Assembly (NCBI RefSeq): GCF_018139145.2
Contig: NC_059473.1
Span: forward strand, 7,928,503-7,992,502
DNA: 64,000 nucleotides
DNA from: Gymnogyps californianus
Taxonomy: Eukaryota > Chordata > Aves > Accipitriformes > Cathartidae
Reading direction: 5' to 3'
A program made the translations under genes and the position numbers. The notes below the pieces were generated by a model. That model made no database searches, was not told the DNA's origin, and saw only the letters and a program-made list of their open reading frames with translations. Shown piece after piece: positions 14,401-26,910 of the stretch; position 1 is the stretch's first letter; the number at the start of each line of letters is the position of its first letter.

Positions 14401-15929
14401 TGGAAAACCAGCAAGACGTAATATACTCTCAAGCTTCTGAAACAGAGAAACAAAATTAACTTTTTAAATTCTGTTATGACTAGCTGCGCTGTAATGTAAT
14501 ATAGTAAATCTCTCAGTATTATGTAATAAAATTAGTCAAAAGATGACAAAAGCATGAACAATGCGCTAATGAAAAAGCCTTGCAGGACTTGTATTTAAAT
14601 TGGATTGTGCCTGTTTGATTTATGCTGGTGTGTAAGTACACTTGGCTCAAGTGTTTGTGGAAGCATGGATAGTATCCTCTCGCTCTGTCTTTGCTGTTCC
14701 TTTTCTGTTTTTTTTTTTTTAAAGGTTTGGAAATACATTACTAAATATTATAACAGCATTGTCAATTATAGGGTACTGGGAATAGATAAGTCTGTTGTGC
14801 AATCTGAGAATATAATTAGAAACAAGCAAAAAGCCATATTTTACTGTAACATGGTAAATGATGGAATTGCTAGATGGTCTTGAGCTCACTTGGCTCAGCT
14901 TAGATGCACATAAAACCCATCAGCAGAAAACTTTTCACTTGAGCAGTATCAATGCATTTTAAGAGGGAGCATTCCCCTGGTGTCGTTTAGATTGCAGGCC
15001 AGAGCTCTGCATGTGTTGATATTCCAGAAAACAAAATACATGCAAATACCCTTTTTTTTCAACATCGTTTCTGATGGTACCTCTGATATTGCCGTGGTTC
15101 TAATGATGGTGGCGACCGCTTTGTTCATGTGTAACATGCATAAGCCTGCAAGCCATGCCAATCCTGTTAGCTGCTTTTAAGACAAACCCAAAAACCAGTT
15201 CTATAGATGAGTAGCTAATTTATAGCTGTGAAAAATGAGAGGAAATGGAAGTGGCTTATCAAGTTCCATACCAGTTCCTTTCCTTGTGTTGGAACCTTAT
15301 TTCTGCTCCCCCTGTCTGCTGATAGAAATGCCACTTGATGCTTCATCAGTGTATTGTTTTCAGCTGTAGTGTGCAAATACTGTCAACGTTTTAGTATCCC
15401 AAGACACTAGAGCTTAGCTCTTTCCTATTTTGATTCGACATGACAGATACGTTTGAAACCTCTGGTCTGAACAAAAGCACACGGGTGTTGGAAGCATTTC
15501 TGTAATGCAAGTTATTAAGAAAGTAGCATAACACAGTGGGAAAGATTAAAGAAGAAATATATTAAAACTGAGTACTTCTTTGTAAAATGTAATCAATTTA
15601 AATGAGGAAAAAAAGAGGATTGAATATAAGCAAACATAATGCTAATTGCTCTGGGATGAAATAGGATGGACTGGGGGCTCAGATGCGTTCCTGCTTTCAG
15701 AATCCTGTTTGCTTCCAAAACTATTTTTGGATTTATTTATGCTTTGCTCTCCAGACAGGCCAGGAGACTCCGTGCGGTAGCAGCAGAGCAATTAGGACTG
15801 CACCCTTGTCCCTAGTGACGTGGTACGTCTGTAATCCCATTGTCTGTTGCAGAAGGCAGATCTGTACTGTCTTTTTAGGGCTGCATCTTAAATGGAGCAA
15901 GTATCAGACTTGCCGTTTGGTGCTATCTG
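11417..15929. other. Noncoding, AT-rich; no gene seen
   Basis: No open frame above about 90 codons and no recognised domain or repeat family. A and T homopolymers occur (for example near 12,737-12,747, 13,412-13,425 and 14,710-14,721). Confidence 0.6.
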
Positions 15930-16100
15930 CTCTGCAGGAGATGGGGATCTCTCGTGCCCCAGCACGCCGGGTGGCGCGGCATGCCGATCGGCGTGCCTCG
16001 GCACGGCCCATCCTCACGTCGCCTGCCGTCTGCAAGGCGGTTACCTGAACGGGAGCGGGTGGGAGGCAGCGTCTGTCTGAAGACGCCTTCTTGAGCGGTG
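15930..16100. other. Small isolated CpG-dense segment with an 18-bp near-palindrome
   Basis: A short GC-rich spot with many CpGs stands alone in AT-rich DNA, more than 27 kb from the FLRT3 island. It includes the perfect palindrome GCCGATCGGC extended to an 18-bp near-palindrome at 15,979-15,996. It also contains a donor-like minus-strand TTCAG|GTAACC near 16,043-16,050. It could be a cryptic or alternative promoter, an orphan CpG island, or a patch of gene-converted DNA. Two overlapping open frames (15,683-16,048 and 15,892-16,080) are probably composition artefacts. Confidence 0.4.
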
Positions 16101-16853
16101 CAGGGATGAGGTAACTTTGTAGGATTTAATGGGATCCACGTGACTTGAGTTGCTGATACCGATGCACTGATTTATGTGCTGATGTATATGACAAGCGCCC
16201 AGCCTCCTTTGAACCCTCCACTCTGGCCCGCGTTACGGAGATGCAACGAGGTAACGCTCATCCCTTCGTGGTCTCAGTCCACCCACACGCACCATATGCA
16301 TAATTTTTCCATAAAGGATGACTGTCGGGATGTATATGATCTGAAGACAGTTGCACGTACTCTTATTTTTCACATACAACTGTTTAGCTATATGATTTAT
16401 CTAACCAAAGCTAATTGTTGAACACCCGAATGAGGCTATTTGTTGCATTTTGAGAGCGCATTGTGTGATGCTTTTTTAATGAAGGTCCTGATATCTACTA
16501 TCTTATTTTTCTACTGCTCAATTTCATTGGATATCCTGTGTTTGTTAATATAAATGTTCTTACGGGAATATTTATTAAGTATGACAATATTGTTTGCATA
16601 CCAAGTTACAGATAAATGGTCGGCTTTTCAGAGGTGCTCATTGTTGGGTGAATCTCATCTCATGTAAGTCGGTGGTAAATCCTTCATTAGTATCAAAACT
16701 AGTACAGTTAAGGCAACACACAAGCACTTTTGGAAATCATGCGCTAAGAAGGTGGCTGTCTGCTTGCAGGACTGACAGGATAACAAGCTCATAGCTTCTG
16801 TTACAATGCTAGAATTTGGCTATTTGCATAATATACAGCAGTAACGCTTTAAT

Positions 16854-17696
16854 TCACAATTCATGAATAAGCCTTTCAGACAGTGGTTTCAGACACGACT
16901 GAAATTTGTGAATGCTTTTCAAGTAAATTGCTGGTTTTGAGCACATTTTGTTATTTATCGGGAAGCCAAAATTACACTCAGATGCCCAAGCCCGAAAACA
17001 GAACGTAATTTGGCATTTGCGCATAAATGGTTCCTGAACAAGGATGGTGGGGAAGTACTGAAACGATTCTGTATTTAGTTGTGCATGTAATAGGTAAACT
17101 TGGTTATTCTGTGCTTGCATTGTGAACTTACCAGTTTTGTTAATTAGGTGGCTATAAAGAGAAAAGGCTGCAGTTAAGAAGACTGAATCAAGATAAATCT
17201 TTTTTTTTTTTTTTTTTTTTTGAGCAATATTTAAGGGTAGTGCTAGTAGTGGAGAAGCCCTACTTGCTTTAGAGGTGTAAGAAACTCTGGTAGGTTTAAA
17301 AAGGACTCTTGTACGTACTCCATGCAATGAAAAGATATTGGTGGAGCTTTTCCTGTGGTTGCTGTGCTGGTCTTTTGGTTTAAAAGTAAGGTGAAGCATG
17401 AGGTGGGGCCTGGGAAGTGTCTGGTGGTGGTGGTCATGGACTGCATGAACCTGTCTCCCAGCAGCAGGATCGTGGTGTTCCCCGATGCCAGGAAAGTTGT
17501 GTGAAGATGAATGTAGGAGTAGTGGCAGCTGTGCTGACTGAAGAGCTGCATCAGGAGATGAAGAGGTGAAATATAGATAGAAGGTAAAGTCAGGTATGAT
17601 GTCTGTGATAAACATGATAAAAACTTGCTGAGGAGCAGCTTGGATTACAAAGAACTTCTTGCCTCTTTCATGTCTCACGATAATTAAACGGTCCAT
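16854..17696 (-). other. Unexplained 280-codon open frame (not recognised)
   Basis: An ATG-to-stop frame of 280 codons on the minus strand, far longer than its neighbours in DNA of this composition. The product has no domain I recognise: no signal peptide, no clear membrane helix, a His-rich patch (HDHHHQ at about residues 87-92) and a lysine run encoded by the 22-T tract at 17,200-17,221. A homopolymer of that length inside a coding sequence is unlikely. The segment 17,240-17,560 is G-rich on the plus strand, which lowers the chance of minus-strand stops and may explain part of the length. I do not call a gene. Alternatives are a chance frame, a decayed retrocopy whose poly(A) tail is the 22-base run, or an exon of a noncoding RNA. 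Confidence 0.15.
17200..17221. repeat. Run of 22 T (22 A on minus strand)
   Basis: The longest homopolymer T run I found. On the minus strand it is an A22 run directly after the G-poor, C-rich half of the open frame described above, so it could be the tail of an old retroposed sequence. I found no matching target-site duplication and no AATAAA just before it. Confidence 0.9.
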
Positions 17697-18544
17697 TCTT
17701 ATTCAACTTCTTTCAAATGGGATTCTAATTAAGCAATAACTAATGAAATGTGAGATTAAGCATCAGCAAATCTCTGGTGGCCAGAGACGTGCCCAGGGCA
17801 AAGTCCAAAACAGTTTTGTAAAATTTGTGTTTCAAACAAAGCAAAAATAGTTATTACAGAAACAGGAGACAGATTCAGTGAGTGTAAATGCAGATTGAAT
17901 TAATGATTGAATGCAGATCGAATTTTCTTAGTGTTATGCTGAACTGAAAAAATGTAAAGTTAAATATGTATCCCTTTTAATGTGGTTGCTATATCACTGC
18001 AAATTTTTAAAAAACACATCTGTAACCAGATAAGAAGATGCTATCAGGCCCTTTTAATTTTAATTAAGGTTTAACCTATTGGAGGAATATATATTTAAAG
18101 AATTAATTAAAATGCTGTTCACTGTATAAGAGATTTCAGTATAGGAAATGAGTTAATTGCGGTATCATAGGGGATCTGTGCTTTGCAAGCTGTTTTGTGA
18201 TGCTAAAAAAGCGTCTTCCTGTGGATGATGGGGACCTCTCGGGAGAACCAGATGATGATGATGGCCGCCTCTTCGGTTTAGTTCGGATAAAAGTAGTCAC
18301 TGGTCTTGCTGCATCTGTGTGTGTCAAACAGTCTTATTTCAGTTTCTGTTTTTCTTTAGGGTGGGTGGCTGGCACAAATGCTCAAAATACTTGAGTTAAT
18401 TGGGCATAATTTGATTGCATCATGGTAATCCTGTATCCTGCAAGAAGAGCTTTTAAGGTGGTTAAAATACCTTTAAAAACTGAAGTCTTTCAACACTGTC
18501 ATTCTTGATAACCTTGTATCGCCATGACTTTATTTTTTTTGTTC
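17697..18544. other. Noncoding; homeodomain-type AT sites and a short coding-like patch
   Basis: At 18,052-18,115 there are several TAATTAA/AATTAATT motifs of the homeodomain type. At about 18,197-18,330 a short, more GC-rich patch contains a GATGATGATGATGG run and reads as an acidic peptide on the plus strand (LPVDDGDLSGEPDDDDGRLF) and as a Ser/Arg/Pro-rich one on the minus strand. Neither matches a family I know and no clear splice sites flank it. Confidence 0.4.
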
Positions 18545-19300
18545 CGCTGAACATATGAAGTTACTGCTGGAGTTCCTCAAGGATCAAATCATGCCTTATT
18601 TAATATTTTCATTAGCAGCCTTTACAGAAGAATTAGAAGCATGCTAAATAAATTTGCCAACTGCAAAGCCGAGAGACGTTGGCAATGCGAGGGAGGACTG
18701 GATTATTATGTGAGAAGGACCGCTTTCCTCTGCTGTTAATTGGTTTCAGGAGAATGTCATGTGCTTAAGGGCGGATTATATTAATTTCTTCTATAAGCTG
18801 AGCCTCATCATTTGGGAGCAGCAAAGAATGAAGGTGTCCTACTTGTATTTAGGAAGATGAGTTTAAATTGCCACAGGTCGAGGAAGGGTAATTAGGATGA
18901 CGGTGAAAGGATTGGCCAGCCTTTTTACGAGTAGCCTGGAAGAGCCTGGCTTCAGCCTAGAAAAACACAACCTGAGAGGAGATAGGATTGCTCTCCATAC
19001 GTATATGGAAGGAAAAAAAAAAAAGCACAGTTATTTAAGCTAAAGGATGGTTTTAGGAGGAGGCACGGGGTGTAAATATGGAATCCACTTAGGCTGGCAG
19101 GCACATTATTTCTTACCCCGTTTGGTGCTTCCCCATGGGCACGGTGCCTTGAGCATTAACTAGTCTTGGCAAACCCCAAGGTCAAGTGTTGGAAGTAACT
19201 CTCTTCAGAGCACATTGATTGGGGAGCTTGCTTTAAATGATTTCTTTGAAAAGAAAGAACAGAGCTTCCAGAGAAGTATTTAAAAAGTGAACGGAACACA
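18545..19300 (+). mobile_element. Degenerate CR1-type LINE fragment (3' part of the reverse-transcriptase ORF)
   Basis: Conceptual plus-strand translation gives GVPQGS at 18,569-18,586, followed by LFNIFIS and LNKFAN, the usual CR1 series around the end of the reverse-transcriptase core. Further on, from 18,948, comes GFSLEKHNLRGDRIAL, the C-terminal CR1 signature (family form resembles LFSLEKRRLRGDLIAL). The two blocks are 379 nt apart, not a multiple of three, and closer together than in intact elements, so there has been frameshift and deletion. A final trace near 19,270-19,290 resembles the family's LEVFK segment. Several in-frame stops are present. It is an old, dead insertion with unclear ends; I see no clear 3' terminal octamer repeats. 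A related L3-like LINE is the alternative. Confidence 0.85.
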
Positions 19301-22300
19301 TAGGCAGCCCTGTCTTCCTTAAGGATTTACTGCTGCTCTTGGTGGTTGCGTGGACGCGCCAGACTTCTTCCGACACCTCTGAGTAGGTGCCAGTCTGTCA
19401 AATTAGCTCAACTAAAATAAACCTTTCTCCCACTCCCTGCCTGCTATCGGCCCTTTGAGAGAAAATTACCTTTTAAAATGTACTGGGGTGTTCGCTGGGC
19501 TTTTATTCTGTGGTTTTAAACTAGTTTTTAAATGAGCAGAGAGGAGGTGAAAAATGTTGGCCACTTTTAATACTGTCATTTAATGATCTCATCCTTTGAG
19601 CCAGTGTTTGTGGAGAGATGGCTTATCTTGAGCCGTTCTCTCCTTTCCTTGCCTGTTTTCCACTAGAGTGTCTCCTATTGTGTTAAGCCAATAACCCTTT
19701 TTTATATAGGTCAGTGTATAGTATTAATGAGCTTTTATACCATGGTTATAAATGTCACACACGTTTCTTAGAGTAGGAGTGGGGAACAGAAAATATTGCC
19801 TGGATTTGTTCTTTTCTTTCCAACAGTAGGTGTATGAAACAGTTGATCTTCTGACGGGGGGAAAAAAAAATCGCTTTGATTAATCAGAGCCTTTTAGCTT
19901 TTCTCATTTAAAATGCAATCCCGAAGACCAAACGTTGTGGTGCTTGCCTTGAAAAGCAGCTGCTTTAGGAAAATTTAAAAAAAATGAAGTTGCTGTGAGG
20001 TAGGTGTGCCCGTAATGAGAGAATTTTACAAGACAACCTGCAAGTAAAAGTTGAGAGCTTTTATTTGTCTTGTGAACCCGCAGTATGTTCGGAAGTGCTC
20101 AGCTGTGATGAACCTCTGCTTGCAGCAGAGCAACGTGAGGTTTATCACCGCCTCAAAAGGCAGCAGAATTAGTGCTGATAGAGATATAAATGTGGCAGGC
20201 TTGGCTTATACCAAGAGCAGCCAGTATGTTTGAGTCCAGTGTAACATGTTCAAGTCTCCGTATGGATGGCAGGTATAGGAAAACATATTGCATAGCCCAG
20301 AAAACAAGTAGTGGGAAAGGTATGCAAGTGGTTCATCGAAGGGAGGTGGTAGCGGTTCTCCAAGGCTCTCACTCCTGCCTTCTTGAGTGTCTGGATTGCA
20401 GAGCACCCCAGTAATGTCATCCTTCAGAGTTTCTGCTATTTAATTTGCTCCAGCAGCAACCACTCCAGCACAGCGTTACTCCTGGCAAGATGAGGTAGCC
20501 CTAGTGCTGTCACTTCCATCTCGTTTTCAGCCACAGTTATCTTAGTAAACAAAGGGTTGAACATCTGCAATTTTGCTTTATCAAATGGTCCTATAATGCT
20601 GCAAACAAAGAAAAGGGAAAGCTGAACATGTTTGAAAGTAGCTTAATAAATTAGTATTAGTATTATAATTTGCTCAGTCTTTACTTTTGGATTTTGGCTA
20701 CTTAGCAAAAATTGCTTGGAAGAGCTATTAATTTTACCATAAGAGTGATGATGCTGTATACAGAAAAATATGTGACCATATGTTTGTATCTTTATTTTAA
20801 AGGACAATAACTGATGAAATTTAATTTAAAGGGAGAAATAAATTATTATTATACTTTCGAAGAAAGCAGAGAATAGATGGATTTAGAGCCCTAATTTTCT
20901 CATTTGCACTATGGCTGTGCATAATACATGCTTTTGAGAGTTCAGGGTAAGTGTCATCTGAAGAGCATTCTTGAATGGTACAGTTAAATATCACAAATTT
21001 TGCAGTGTTAAACAGACGATCTGATATGTACTCGCATGGGTTTCAGTATTTTATAGCTGTTTTCATATCTGGTTAGTACATTTTACGTTCCTCTGGCATA
21101 TTGTGCTGATTCCTTCTATTGCTGCTACAGTTGAGCTAAGAATTACTGTCAAGTTGTAAGGTCTCTTTCAAGCTGATTACAAGAACTTTTAAAAATCATT
21201 AGTGAAGAAAGTATTACAAAAAGGCCTTATAAAGCATATTTTTTTAAAAAGATTTTTCTGGACACAGAATACTTCCAGGTTTTTAAAATCAAGTTGGAAT
21301 ATGGAAGTTGGTCACTATGGTGGGCAGGAGTGGTTTTTTCTTTTTTTTTTTTTTCTTTTAATTTCCTGCTAGTTTTATTCTAATAGGAAACACTTGCAAT
21401 TATCATTGTTGCTTTTCACCATATAGGGCATGTTTTTTTTCTAGGCAGATACAATGATTACTCCTGCAAAACTGTCAATTTAATAACCCCCCGGCACTTT
21501 GCAGTGTTCAAGGAACTTGCATCATCAGCATATAATCGTGTATCACAGGTATTAAGTAGCGAGTGATTCTTTTACCATTAGAGAAATAGTCAAATCTGGG
21601 TTAGCCCCCAGGAGAATAAGAGTTTAAAAGTCTTGGACTACTTCCTAGTGCCTGCGTATCAATCGGCCGCCTCCCTGTTATGCTTCAGCAGTTCAGGGAA
21701 ATGCTGGCAGTTTTTCATGTGCTCTCCGAGTCCTGTGCTGAGGTTGCTCGTCTGTGGGCTCACAGTGCTGCTGTCCTCTTTCGAAAGAGAGAGATGCTTC
21801 AGGTTAGCGTGCGGTGCCTTGGGATTGATGATGGCGCTGCTCTTTAGATGTCTATCCTGCACCTGAACAGGTGACGTGCCATAAATTTATATCGTTTACT
21901 CATATTAGGTCATTGGGATGCATAATGCCCTAAAATAACCTTGGTGCTCCTCTTAATTTTTCTGTTAACAGACCCAAAAGAAAAAGAAAAAAAAAAAAGT
22001 CTTGTAGGAGTTGGGTTTTCTATCTTGGCAGTGTCTGAAAATCATTGGAGGAGCTGAGGACCACTCCTTGCCTTCCTGTTCTCAGTGCCATTGAGCCTGT
22101 GCTCCTTTTAATGTAGCAGTAACCTGCTCAGCCAAACGGTAAATGTCATGGAGTTTGGTTCGTGTTTGTTTGGGTTTTTTTGTGTGAGGTGAAGCAAACC
22201 TCAGTAATCCCTCATCTGATCATGGAGAACAAATTTGATGTTGCTTTTGGGCATACTTATTCTATATCCTCTTTCTTTCTTGTTTTCAGGACATAAGTGA

Positions 22301-24556
22301 CACTAATTTGCACTTGCATAGTTCTTCTGTCTTGATTACTGAGCAGGCTGGATGATGTGAAGATTAGCGATGATGTTTTGAAAGACCAGACGCTTGCCAG
22401 TGTCTTTAAAATTCTCTACTTTTTCTTCCTTGTCTGATCAAGCCCCAGGGTGAGACGTCAGAGGCAGCTTCCTACAAATGCAAAAGCAGCAGGAAACGTG
22501 ATCCCTGGCTTGTTCGTCAGATGAAAGTTCATCCTAATTGTTATTTTTTGCGAAGGAGGCAGTTCAGTGTGGCTGTCCATTGACCAGACCTAGCACAGGT
22601 AACAGCACCTGCTGGAGCTTCTTCTGGGTAGGGGGAAAAAATCTTTTCCCCCTCCATACTGGCATTTTAGCAGACCGTGAGACGTGTGAACAAATGCCTT
22701 GGCAGGTCTCCAACACCCGTTGACACCTAGCACGGTGATTTCCCTATCTTCAGGAATGCCATTTCATTCTGGGGAAAGCTTGAGCACATCCTAGATGGGT
22801 TCATCAGTTGATGGTGAGGGACCCGAGCATACCCAGATGCGAGCTGCTTCTGTTTTAAGACATTGTCCTATTTGGTGTCTTTAAGCACCAGTTTATGGCA
22901 GCGCTGTAGAGATTTCTATGAATGACTCTGAGAGACTACACATTTTATTCACAGATTGACTTGCAAACCTTAGAAAGAGGTCAGTGACGTGGAGATTTGA
23001 CCTAATACCTTGCTAGAACTAGTAAGCAAAACAGAATAAGAAATATTTTTAAGTTAGATTTATTTTGCTTCTCTTGAAAGTATTTTGCCACCCAAATCTT
23101 TGCATCAGCCAATTGCTGCAGAAGTTTTGCATAATCCAAACTAGGCTTTTGTTAAAACTTCACTAGAATCCTTTCAACCCGCTGAATGTGTTTTAATTGA
23201 TTTGGAGGGATTATACTGAAGGATAAAGTTAGTCTTTATTAGCAGGAGGAGAACAATAGGTAATCTTTATTATTTTTTTTTTTCTAAATAAAACAGCAGT
23301 ATTTAATGTGGCAGCGAGTGCTTTCAGTAGTGTTAGATACTCTGTGGAGGAAAAATAAAATACCTGTCAAAAATGTGCTGATTACAGCAGCTTGCCCAGA
23401 GCTAAACTCATTGTAATAAAACCTCCCAGACCGGAACAGGGTGCTGTTCACGCTATTTGCCTCCTGAGTTGTTTTTGTAGCGTGTAAACCCAAAGCCAAC
23501 AGTTGTCAGGTCGCAGACGGCTGAAGAGCTGTGTGGTGAGGCACCACCGAGCTGCGGGGCTCCCGTCCTTTGGAGGAGGTGTCAGCCAGGCCCTGGCAAC
23601 GGTGGCTGGAGCCTGGAGGAGCTGAAAGCGTGGGATTAGAAGAGCTTACATCCTTTGACTTTGTACCGGATCACTGGATTGAAATCACTTTGATAGGTGC
23701 TTTTTGAGGATTTTGCAGGGTTGGTCGTTTTTTTTATTTGTTTGGGGTTTTTTTGGGTTTTTGGTTTTTTTTTTTGAAGCCTCTGGAACTATACACTGGG
23801 TTGCTTGCCCTCTAGTTTTGCAGCAACACTATTGAGTTTAAAGTGGGCATTCAGACAATCAGGCCTGTACTTAGTGTATCAGTGGGGTGCTCCTTCATGG
23901 GATGCAGAATATCACCTTCAAATCAATATCAAAGAAAGAGACTCCCTTCCCCTCCCTTCCCAACGTGATGCGGTTGCTTCGGGAACAAGATCCATTTCTT
24001 GCATGAGCAGCTCCATAGGTTCTTTTGTCAATATAGCTGGGTTTGTGAAAGTTTTGGTGTCCTTTTTTTTTTTTCCCCCCCCATCAGTAAAACAAGGAAT
24101 CTACCTGCAGCATAGTGTAGCACACTTTTTTCCCTAATTAGCATCCCAGTGTAATGTCTTTTTCCTTTCCCTCTCCCATCTCTAATACCGTAAAAACTAA
24201 ATTGACAAACCACTTTTTGTGCTTTTAATATTCAATGACTACAATTGTACAAATGTTAAAAAAGTCAGTTGATAACACAGGGAAAATGGGAAGATGTTGA
24301 TGAGCCGTGCTGCACAAACTTCCATTTACTTCTATGCAGAATATGTACAGAAAAAATACTGGGGGGGGGGAGGCCTTAATTAAGTGTGCTCATGATAGCA
24401 AGCATTGGGTATGAATTCAAATAGACCAAACCTTTAAAACTTATTTTACAGGTAAAACTGGGCATTACATCAAATCATCCACGCTTCAAAGCTGTGTCAT
24501 TTGTTCTTTGGGAGTTTTTTTTAAAGTGTAGCATAGGATAGTAATAGATTTCAGAG
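19301..24556. other. Noncoding; no gene seen
   Basis: Short open frames only (up to 110 codons), without recognisable domains. It contains a TGATTAATCA palindrome at 19,877-19,886, a 14-T run at 21,341-21,354, T/G-rich tracts at about 22,164-22,181 and 23,738-23,775, and a 10-G run at 24,361-24,370. Confidence 0.6.
23738..23775. repeat. T/G-rich low-complexity tract
   Basis: T runs are broken by GGGG, GGG and GG. It is the reverse-orientation counterpart of the A/C tracts found elsewhere in the window, and no parent repeat is recognised. Confidence 0.8.
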
Positions 24557-24622
24557 TTTGGGACAAAATTTTTTGGACAGAACCAAAAATTTGGGACAAA
24601 TATTTTTGGACAAAACCAGTCC
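24557..24622. repeat. Degenerate tandem repeat, two units of 33 bp
   Basis: Copy 1 at 24,557-24,589 and copy 2 at 24,590-24,622, each beginning TTTGGGACAAA and containing TTTTTGGACA about 16 bp later. Each 33-bp unit is itself built of two similar halves, so there are four related subunits of 16-17 bp. The array has no stops in two minus-strand frames, which produces short overlapping open frames with repeated CPKxFVPN-like peptides; I do not consider these genes. Confidence 0.85.
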
Positions 24623-26910
24623 CCGTTACTGTTGTTTGGGTGCATTCGGCTCCTCTTAATGCCTCTGTCCGCACCCAAGGAACGCACTGATCAGTGCAGC
24701 CCCGTCATCTGTTGGGTCCCCAGGCCAGGAGATAATGAAAGACCTGAGCACTGACTGACAGATAAGCTATGATAAACCACGTAGTTATTCTTATTTTCCG
24801 TATAATTCAATTTTCAGTAGTAGAAATGTTGTTTTGAGGTGTTGCATCTCTCCCCCAAATTCTCTTTAATTGCCCTTGTTTATTTGGATTTCCTAAGTTC
24901 AGGTATGGGCCAGGGGAAAGTAGCAGCGTTGAGAGCAGCTTCTTAGGAATATGATTCTTTTCTCCCCGCTCCCCCCCACCCCCCCATGTATTTGTAAGCT
25001 CAGGTAATAGTGGAGATTAGTGGAGATTTCCAGGGTAAATATTTTGTGATGTGCCTACCTTGGATTTAATTGCAAACTCTTTAAGGACGGTTTAGCACTA
25101 TTCCACTATGTATCAACAAGTACAATTAGCAATGAAGAGGTTTTTACATGCAAATCAGTCATGTTTACTGAATAAACTCTCTCAATGAGCTTTATTTAAA
25201 AAAAAGAAAAGAAAGAAAAAGAATAGAAAGAAGAGCTTAGAGGTAGTTAGGGTCCTGCTAATGCTCAACCTTCTTGACCCTTCAAGGTACTGACAAAAAT
25301 TTTCCTGTAGTCAAAAGCAGTGAGATACGTAACTTGAGAGCTGAGGGGTCTGAGACAGCCGTAGCTTGAGCTGTTTATGTCTTACATAACAGTTCCATTG
25401 CTGCCATCGCTGCCTTTTCTCCTTTATCTAAGGAAATTGCATGAGGTCAGCGATTTAGCTCCCCCAGCGGTATTCTCCTGTTCCTGACTTTTCACTTCAT
25501 TCGGCTGCTAAGTGCTGAGTTTCAGCGACCAACTTCCAAGATCTGGGAATACTGTGGGGTTTTTTCTTAATTTGTATTTTGGTATGCTCTATGTCATTTC
25601 TGTATCAGGGAGAAATGAAAAGGGTTTTAGTGGATGAAGTAGGTAACATGCCATTAAGAGTTCTTAAAGTAATTGCTTTAAAGACATTAGGCACAGAGGT
25701 TCTGCATTATCGACTAATGCCCTAAAATTATGTTTACTTGCTGGGTTAGCACTTTCCCTGTATACAGCTTTCTTCTGTTAATGAGCTCATGTTCCTTATG
25801 GGCACTAAAGTATTCTGTCAGGCTTCAAAAATAAGCGTCTTCAACATTTCTTGGGAAGATTACTGAAACCAGGTAAACAAACAAAACCCCACAGATTCTG
25901 TAGTTGTCCACATTCTTATGTTGTTGTTCAAACTGTGTAGAAAATGAAAATAGACTGAGTTTCTAGTTTATTTCCTATTAGAGGAGTGCAATGCAAGTAA
26001 CTTTTGTTCCTGATTAATGTAGCTTAAATAGGGGATAAGCATATAACACACGCAATCAAAAAGTGCGTAGGGTTTATACAGGCTTGAGTTTTGCAGGTAC
26101 TTCTGGAGTAAGAGTTATAACATGACTTGTTAAATCCTCTGCTTTGTCAGAAGATCAGCATTCCTGGGTAGAAGGGTTTACCTTTTTTAAGTTTTCTTTA
26201 CTTACCATTGAATCCATGGAAAAACAACATTTAAGTTTAAGGAAGCCAAATTAACTTCACTTTACATGTACAGAGCGGTAGCCTAAGATGATGTATAAGG
26301 TAAGGACACTTTCTCTCTGTTTAAGCTGCTAATGCTTGTTCTAGTAATTTAGGAAACGATGTTAATATAGCAGGCTCCGAGTTGGACAAAGGCTTAGATT
26401 TGATGTGGTCTGCTGTGTATTACCCAGCCTGAAAGATTTCTGCTTCTAGTCCATAACTGCATATGTAAATAGAGCTGCTCGTGTACATCTCAAAAAGTCC
26501 CAAATTTTGAACAGGATCTTACAGTGGTGAAAAGTGATCTCATAACCCTAGTGCAATTCTTGCAATAAAAGCAAGACTTCAAGTTGAAATCCTGGAAAGC
26601 GGTATTGTGAGGAGAGATGGGAAAGGAAAGTTTGTGGGGAGATCTTTTACCCCACCAGCACCTGTCTTAAACATGTGTTGATGTGAGATAGGCGTTCACT
26701 TAAAATGATCAACCAATTCACTTTTGTATCCAATGAAAACGGAAAGATTTGGAGTGAAATTATTTATGCCTCTTAATTAAAAAGACAAGAAAAAACACTA
26801 AACTAAACAAAACCAATCCCTACACCCACAGAAAACATCTGTTTCCATGTGCAAAGCCAGTTGCCTAGCAGGCATTTATCAGGGCCTAAGACCACTGGAG
26901 GAATGAGTAT

